Below are positions 47,013 through 52,146 of a stretch of DNA of 52,146 nucleotides, piece after piece. The DNA comes from Candidatus Woesearchaeota archaeon (GTDB taxonomy: Archaea > Nanobdellota > Nanobdellia > Woesearchaeales > JACPBO01), in NCBI GenBank assembly GCA_016180285.1, contig JACPBO010000009.1, positions 1 through 52,146 of the forward strand. The letters are read 5' to 3'. The position numbers and the translations under genes are program-made. The notes under the pieces were generated by a model. It was not told the DNA's origin. It did not search any database and worked only from the letters and a program-made list of their open reading frames with translations. The number at the start of each line of letters is the position of its first letter. Position 1 is the stretch's first letter.

Positions 47013-50000
47013 ATGGGCGAAAAGCTAGTTTCTGAAATAGTCGGTAGGTCTGCAGTTAAGTTCTCAATGTTTATTCTCGTTGCCGTCTTATTAAGCTTAC
47101 TTAGCGTGAGCTATGCAAGCGCAAATATTGTTATAAATACCAGCTCATTTTTACCTGGAAATGGCAGCCTTCTGAACTATCAATCAAATATAAATGTGAC
47201 ATTCAGCGTTACAGGAAACGATACAAAATTTAATTGTTCAGTTTTGCTGCAAGGCGCAAATACATCATCATGGACTGCCTGGGGCGTGGTTGGAAGCAAT
47301 ACAACTGGAGACAACAGGACAGTTGCTGCAAATCAAACTCTTACAACTATTAAATTCAATGTAGGCGCAGATGGAGCTTATAACTGGACATTAAACTGCA
47401 CACACTATTTAACAAATGACCCGTTAGAAACAAATGTTTCTGGAGTCAATATGACATTCACAATTGATACAACTCCGCCGACACTTACTGTAAACTGGAC
47501 TGGAGGGGCTGTTGATTTGCCATGGAATGGAACTGCTATCACTAATATAATCAATTCATCAAATGCAAACATGATGTTCAACTATACAATTGTTGATAAT
47601 TCATCAATCCTTAATGGAACAATTGTGGTTGACCAGGCAGCGGGCTTTTTACTGACAAAGAACTTCTCAATAAATAATTTAAACACAATGCTGCAAGTCA
47701 ATGGCTCTATATCTAATGGGACATCCATAACAACACCTCCTTTAGACCAAAACCTTACTGGAGGAGGCCCGGGAGGAGCTCCACCAGTTTTAACACCCGG
47801 ACCAAGCGGCGCTCTATTAGGAGCAGAATTCCAAATGTATAATGGCGCCCACAATATCACTTTCGTTTTGACTGATGCTGCAAATAATACGGCATCAAAG
47901 AGCTACGCGGTATTATTGACTGCAGCAAATGTAACGCAGATGGAAGCATCGCTGCCATATTTGCTGACAGGAGGAGCTGCAGCGGTTGGCATTATAGAGC
48001 TTAAAGTATATATAATTGCCGCGGATGGCGGGTTTGCAAGAGCAAATGGGACAATGAATCCAGCTTCTAATAAATATGTGTGGTCATTTAACAAGTCCGC
48101 AGGAGCTTATGCCAGCGCTGTTGAGTTTATGATATGGAACTTCACACTTTCAAATGCAAACATGAGCAATATGAAAAATATGTCATCAAACCATTCTCAG
48201 CCTAATGTTCCTCCACCAGGAGGCTCAATGAGCAACAACAGTTACGCAATGCTTAGCATGCTCGGCTTCCTTGAAGACAGCATGTATGAACACGCTGTAA
48301 TAAACATGAGCATGGCGCAAAGATATTATTATATTAATTTCTCAACAAAAAGCCCGAATATGGCTGCACCAATATATACTGTAGTGGCTCCTTGCAACAG
48401 AAGCGTCAGCCCAAAGAACGCGTCGCAGTCTATCCCGACGGACAAGGGATGCTGGATAAATGATACTGAAGGAAGAGCACTACTTTTCCTGGATCACTTT
48501 TCAGGCGCAGGCGGAGTAAATGATACAACACCTCCAAACATAACAATGAATGCTCCGACAACAAATGGAACATGGACAAATGACAACACAACAACAATCA
48601 ACTTTACAATATCTGATCTCGGAGAATCAGGAGACTTTGGTATAAATGATTCTTCTATCAATGTAACGATAACAATAACCATAGCAGGAACCACATATAA
48701 TTATACCTACAGCAATGCATCTGGAGCAATAAGATGCCAGTCTGCCAATGCAACAGTAGATAACAATATGTCCAGGACATGCTGGTTCACAACAAATGCA
48801 TCAGTGGATGGAAACTATTCAGTTGCAAATATAACTGCAAGAGACTGGATGGGCAATCTGCAGAATTACACATTCTTCTATTATGTGGATACATTGGCGC
48901 CAACAGTAATGCTGGAAACTGCAGGTGAATATGCTTTTGGCAATTATACTGCTGCAGGAACCCTTTCATTCAACTTCACAGCGAATGACACACTTGACAG
49001 CGTAATAAACTGCACGCTATTTATGAATGCAACCTCCACAAATCCGACAGTAAACAGCTCAAGGACAAGCGTAAATGGAACACAAGCGAACTTTAATGTT
49101 ACAATGGTAAATGATGGGCTTTACAGATGGTATCTAAACTGCACCGACAATGCAAGCAATATAGTAACAACAACTGTGGCTAATTTCACAATTGACTCAA
49201 AAGTGCCTGTAATAACAATCACCTCGCCGATGAATAACTCATTTACAAACTCTACATCAGTAACAATAACATGGAGTTTTGTTGATCAAGGAAATCACGC
49301 TGATAAAGTGAGATGGTATTCCGTATCTCAAGGCGCTGGTGCAGTGTCAAACAACTCAAATGCAACTTTCGGTTTCCCAACATCATACTCTGTTGCATTC
49401 ACATTGCTAATAGAGGGGCTAAATAACATAACAATAACAGCAAATGATACATTTGGCAACCAGGGCTACAATTACACAAATATCACGCTAGACCAGACTG
49501 CGCCAGTTTTGACATTCAACCACACACCGCCATCAATCACACCTGGGCAGAACATTAACTTGAACATATCATGGACAGAATTAAACCCAGACAATATAAC
49601 CATCTTGGTCAATGGAGTAATATTTAACTTCACTTATTTGTACACCAACACAACTAACTTGAGATTGGCTATAACATCGCTTAATTTTTCCATACCAACA
49701 AACGGAACATGGAATGGAACAAATAATGTATGGGCAAGGCTGTGCGATGCAGTTGGCTCTTGCGTGAATACAGGAAACTTCACTGTAGATGTCAATGATT
49801 CAATAGTGCCGACAGTAACATACGGCTATCCTACAAAAACATTCGGCAATTTCACAAATGACAACACAACAGCATTGAACTTCAGCATTTATGATGCAGG
49901 CGGGCTTAATTTGTCTTTAATAAATGTAACAATAAACGGAGTTGCATATAATTATACAACAAATACCAGCCTTATTGGGGCAGGAGGAGTGTTCTGCTCA

Positions 50001-51506
50001 GGCTCAACTGGAACAACACTAACAATGTGCAACTTAACAACATATGAGCTTGTAACAGCAACAAATTACTCGGTAAATGTAACAGCACGGGACTTGGCAG
50101 GGAACCAAAACAACTCACAAGGAGCATGGATTTTCATTGACACGCTGAATCCAACAAATTCCACATTCCTGCTGAACACTACACTATATGGGCATGTGCT
50201 AATAAATTGGACGAATTGCTCAGATGGAAAGTTCAACTCAACTAGAATTGACATATTGAGAGGCACGGCAGATACAAATTCATCATTCTCCACGCTGGCA
50301 TCAGCTGTCGGAGTGGGCGCATCGTATTACAATGATTCAAGCGCAGTAAACGGAACTAAGTATTATTACAAGGTAAGATGCTATGATGAAGCAGGCAATT
50401 ACAATGATAGCGCAGTCCAGAATGCAACAGTCAATGACACTCTAAAGCCCGCGCAGGTTACAAATTTAAATGCAAGCGGCTCAGGAGCAACAGCAACTCT
50501 GACATGGAGCGTTGTAACAGTTGATGTAAACGGCACGAATGACACTGCGGGATTAAAATACAAGATTTACAGAGGAACAACTGCAACATGCCTGAATGCG
50601 ACCAATACAACATGCTGGTTAAATGTTGCTAATGTGACAACTGCAACAACAAACTCGACAACAGACAGCGTGACAAGCTCAGCAACATACTTCTATGTTG
50701 TAACGGCGATTGATGATAATGGAAATGAAAATGAAACTATTATTACTGGAAACAATGTAACTATTACATTGAATTACACAGCAGCAGCCACTACAACCTC
50801 GAGTGGCGGAGATGGCGGAGGTCAGACAACAACTCCGACAAGCTCATCTGCAGTAGCGCAGTCATTCATATTTTCAATAGGCAGCGGAGCAACAAAGACG
50901 TTATCAATAACATCAGATGCCCTGGCATTCACAAATGTGCAGATTTCGGTGACAGCAAATGCTGATAATGTTAATATCAAAGTTGAGAAGGTAACAGCAA
51001 CACCGTCAGCAGTAGGCGCTCCAGCAGGAACTGTGTACCAAAACTTGCAGATTACAAAGACAAATCTGGCAGATACTGCAATAGGAACAGTAAAGATGCA
51101 GTTCAGAGTGGAAAAAACATGGCTGACCGAGAAAGGCGTAAAAGACTCTGATGTTGCATTGGCAAGATATGCAGACAATAAATGGAATGACTTGACAACA
51201 AAGAAGAAAACAGAGAGCGATAAATATGTTTATTATGAAGCAGACTCGCCCGGATTCAGCTACTTCACTGTTGTAGCAAAGACAGCCGCAGCAGCGCCAG
51301 TAACACCTGCGCCAACAACAACGCCAGTAACGCCTACACCTACTCCAACACCGACACCAGAAGTGACGCCCACACCTACACCGGCAGCGCCAGAGGCAGC
51401 AGCAGAAGCAGCGCCAAGCAATGCATGGATTGTGTGGACGATAGTGATCGTAATAGTGATTGCAATCATAATCGGCGCTGTGATGATGGGCAAGAAGAAG
51501 AAATAG
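47013..51506 (+). CDS. Large cell-surface protein with Ig-like repeats and PGF-pre-PGF domain
   Basis: The start at ATG 47013 follows a GGTGAT motif and gives 1,497 residues; the earlier TTG frame is weaker. A signal peptide (SMFILVAVLLSLLSVSYASA) is followed by several Ig-like repeats with recurring TPP-type boundaries and TVDTTPPTL-like starts (near 155, 510, 625, 740, 820, 925). A fibronectin-III-like unit lies near 1145-1250. The PGF-pre-PGF domain follows (about 1280-1413, ending PGFSYFTVV), then a Thr/Pro stalk (about 1415-1465), a membrane helix and KKKK. NxS/T sites are extremely frequent, so heavy N-glycosylation is likely. This is the layout of archaeal S-layer or adhesin proteins anchored by a C-terminal helix. 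Confidence 0.9.
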   Translation: MGEKLVSEIVGRSAVKFSMFILVAVLLSLLSVSYASANIVINTSSFLPGNGSLLNYQSNINVTFSVTGNDTKFNCSVLLQGANTSSWTAWGVVGSNTTGDNRTVAANQTLTTIKFNVGADGAYNWTLNCTHYLTNDPLETNVSGVNMTFTIDTTPPTLTVNWTGGAVDLPWNGTAITNIINSSNANMMFNYTIVDNSSILNGTIVVDQAAGFLLTKNFSINNLNTMLQVNGSISNGTSITTPPLDQNLTGGGPGGAPPVLTPGPSGALLGAEFQMYNGAHNITFVLTDAANNTASKSYAVLLTAANVTQMEASLPYLLTGGAAAVGIIELKVYIIAADGGFARANGTMNPASNKYVWSFNKSAGAYASAVEFMIWNFTLSNANMSNMKNMSSNHSQPNVPPPGGSMSNNSYAMLSMLGFLEDSMYEHAVINMSMAQRYYYINFSTKSPNMAAPIYTVVAPCNRSVSPKNASQSIPTDKGCWINDTEGRALLFLDHFSGAGGVNDTTPPNITMNAPTTNGTWTNDNTTTINFTISDLGESGDFGINDSSINVTITITIAGTTYNYTYSNASGAIRCQSANATVDNNMSRTCWFTTNASVDGNYSVANITARDWMGNLQNYTFFYYVDTLAPTVMLETAGEYAFGNYTAAGTLSFNFTANDTLDSVINCTLFMNATSTNPTVNSSRTSVNGTQANFNVTMVNDGLYRWYLNCTDNASNIVTTTVANFTIDSKVPVITITSPMNNSFTNSTSVTITWSFVDQGNHADKVRWYSVSQGAGAVSNNSNATFGFPTSYSVAFTLLIEGLNNITITANDTFGNQGYNYTNITLDQTAPVLTFNHTPPSITPGQNINLNISWTELNPDNITILVNGVIFNFTYLYTNTTNLRLAITSLNFSIPTNGTWNGTNNVWARLCDAVGSCVNTGNFTVDVNDSIVPTVTYGYPTKTFGNFTNDNTTALNFSIYDAGGLNLSLINVTINGVAYNYTTNTSLIGAGGVFCSGSTGTTLTMCNLTTYELVTATNYSVNVTARDLAGNQNNSQGAWIFIDTLNPTNSTFLLNTTLYGHVLINWTNCSDGKFNSTRIDILRGTADTNSSFSTLASAVGVGASYYNDSSAVNGTKYYYKVRCYDEAGNYNDSAVQNATVNDTLKPAQVTNLNASGSGATATLTWSVVTVDVNGTNDTAGLKYKIYRGTTATCLNATNTTCWLNVANVTTATTNSTTDSVTSSATYFYVVTAIDDNGNENETIITGNNVTITLNYTAAATTTSSGGDGGGQTTTPTSSSAVAQSFIFSIGSGATKTLSITSDALAFTNVQISVTANADNVNIKVEKVTATPSAVGAPAGTVYQNLQITKTNLADTAIGTVKMQFRVEKTWLTEKGVKDSDVALARYADNKWNDLTTKKKTESDKYVYYEADSPGFSYFTVVAKTAAAAPVTPAPTTTPVTPTPTPTPTPEVTPTPTPAAPEAAAEAAPSNAWIVWTIVIVIVIAIIIGAVMMGKKKK

Positions 51507-51554
51507 ATTTTTATTTCTTTTTTATAATTTTTTTTATTTATTCTGTTTAAGAAG

Positions 51555-52103
51555 TTATATTTCAATAAATTCTTTCTTTTTAATCTTCCTGTTCCAGAGC
51601 TTTAAAAAATCTTCAAATTCGCCTGCACTGTTAATAGGGACCAATACGCCGCCCTTTCCTGTCTTCTCGGAATTTGTGCGTTCCACCAAAGACTTTAATC
51701 CTTTGTTAAACATCACCTTTTTTGTTTGGGGGAGATCGCTCAATTCAAATGTATAAAGCGCTTTTCTTGAAATATGCAGTTTTTCATGGATAAACCTGCC
51801 TTGCCTTACACTATAGCCCTCAAACAGAATGTGATACGGGAGTTTGCTCTGAAGAAAATCTCCATAAGAGATTATCTGCAAATGCGCATTTTTAATGCTC
51901 TTATCAATCTCTGATTTGATTTGGCCTATGATAAGGGGCTTCTTTTCACTTACAACTGCGGCTATATCTATATCTGCGGGCTTTATTTTATCTTTCACAA
52001 AAGAACCGAAAATAATGAAGTCGTGAATAAAGCTATATTTTCTTAATAAGCTCTTCAACTTCTTTTCCGGGTTTTTTAAGCAAGACAATTGTTTTGATAG
52101 CAT
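51555..52103 (-). CDS. Nucleotidyltransferase-fold (MNT-like) protein
   Basis: The 182 residues contain FIIFGSFVKDKIKPADIDIAAVV (about 29-51): the GS-x(n)-DxD signature of the minimal nucleotidyltransferase fold. The C-terminal half (LHISRKALYTFELSDLPQTKKVMFNKGL and GVLVPINSAGEFEDFLKLW) is specific and unassigned. MNT-like proteins often pair with HEPN proteins as toxin/antitoxin systems, but no HEPN partner is visible downstream. An AAGGAG motif precedes ATG 52103. The start overlaps the 3' end of another frame (52033-52146). Confidence 0.8.
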   Translation of the reverse strand: MLSKQLSCLKNPEKKLKSLLRKYSFIHDFIIFGSFVKDKIKPADIDIAAVVSEKKPLIIGQIKSEIDKSIKNAHLQIISYGDFLQSKLPYHILFEGYSVRQGRFIHEKLHISRKALYTFELSDLPQTKKVMFNKGLKSLVERTNSEKTGKGGVLVPINSAGEFEDFLKLWNRKIKKKEFIEI

Positions 52104-52146
52104 TTTTAATCTCCTTGGTGTCTTGTATTGTAAAATCAGTCTTATA
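52033..52146 (-). CDS. 3' end of an upstream gene (partial, overlapping)
   Basis: A frame open from the right edge reads YKTDFTIQDTKEIKNAIKTI, then VLLKKPGKEVEELIKKI and TAG 52033-52035. It looks like a helical protein C-terminus and overlaps the nucleotidyltransferase start by 71 nt. Because the nucleotidyltransferase frame is also open to the edge, one of the two could be spurious. Confidence 0.35.
   Translation of the reverse strand, partial: YKTDFTIQDTKEIKNAIKTIVLLKKPGKEVEELIKKI

Noticed and set aside
51300-51400. CRISPR-like or microsatellite array in the ACACCxACxCC repeats
   Set aside because: The periodicity comes from Thr-Pro codons in the stalk of the surface protein. There are no spacers.
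51260-51565. Minus-strand frame rich in Gly-Val repeats
   Set aside because: It is the complement of the Thr/Pro stalk of the surface protein.

Overview
The window is archaeal and most likely comes from a DPANN-type lineage such as Woesearchaeota or Pacearchaeota. The informational genes are archaeal: Nop5 and fibrillarin, RFC large subunit, dimeric GlyRS, archaeal ValRS, SecD/SecF, a PIN-ATPase-KH protein and a PGF-pre-PGF surface protein. Promoters are TATA-like A/T boxes about 22-30 nt upstream of start codons that often lie near the predicted transcript start. Both tRNA genes appear to carry introns. The sequence is AT-rich, core genes strongly prefer AGA/AGG for arginine, and genes are tightly packed with many 4-20 nt overlaps. 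Lineage assignment is inference; no rRNA is present.

Layout. 1-162: the 3' end of an unknown gene, then an initiator tRNA (minus strand) that I read as interrupted by two introns, in the D-loop and T-loop. 260-7167: a one-strand cluster of four proteins that each end in a phosphohistidine swivel domain of the PEP-synthase/rifampicin-phosphotransferase type behind divergent N-terminal domains, one stand-alone ATP-grasp (PPDK_N) protein and one HAD-like protein. No PEP-binding barrel is encoded. 7209-7361: tRNA-Ser(GCU), also with two apparent introns. 7364-11279: TrmB-like regulator, two unknown genes, nitroreductase, Ig-like lipoprotein. 11398-18771: transglutaminase-like exoprotein, PIN-ATPase-KH, an unknown gene divergent from an Lrp-like regulator, Cys-rich lipoprotein, two coiled-coil proteins, small HAD protein. 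18878-21083: CsaA and three tandem paralogous membrane proteins. 21176-23404: overlapping translin-like, M29-like and MBL-fold genes.

23421-24404 is accessory: a four-unit 30-bp degenerate repeat, a decayed second copy of the 3' end of tgt, and a TumE-type toxin/antitoxin pair lying between that decayed copy and the intact bacterial-type tgt. 24440-40976 is mostly translation and RNA genes (tgt, THUMP methyltransferase, GlyRS, RFC-L, ValRS, CysRS, fibrillarin, Nop5) with Fic, HTH and unknown genes between, ending with CutA1.

41061-42234 is a foreign-looking island: a promoter, a 17-codon reading frame ending in three Cys codons, a second tiny reading frame and a cysteine-synthase-like gene. 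This reads as a possible cysteine-responsive attenuation leader. 42335-46663 holds a zinc-ribbon protein, UMP kinase, two SMR-like membrane proteins, SecD and SecF. 46745-46859 is a compact multi-hairpin element. The window closes with a 1,497-residue surface protein and a nucleotidyltransferase.

Strongest candidates for new biology: the split dikinase-like cluster with one shared ATP-grasp and several substrate/His modules; two tRNAs each with two introns including non-canonical sites; the poly-Cys leader; and the toxin/antitoxin island bounded by a duplicated tgt end.
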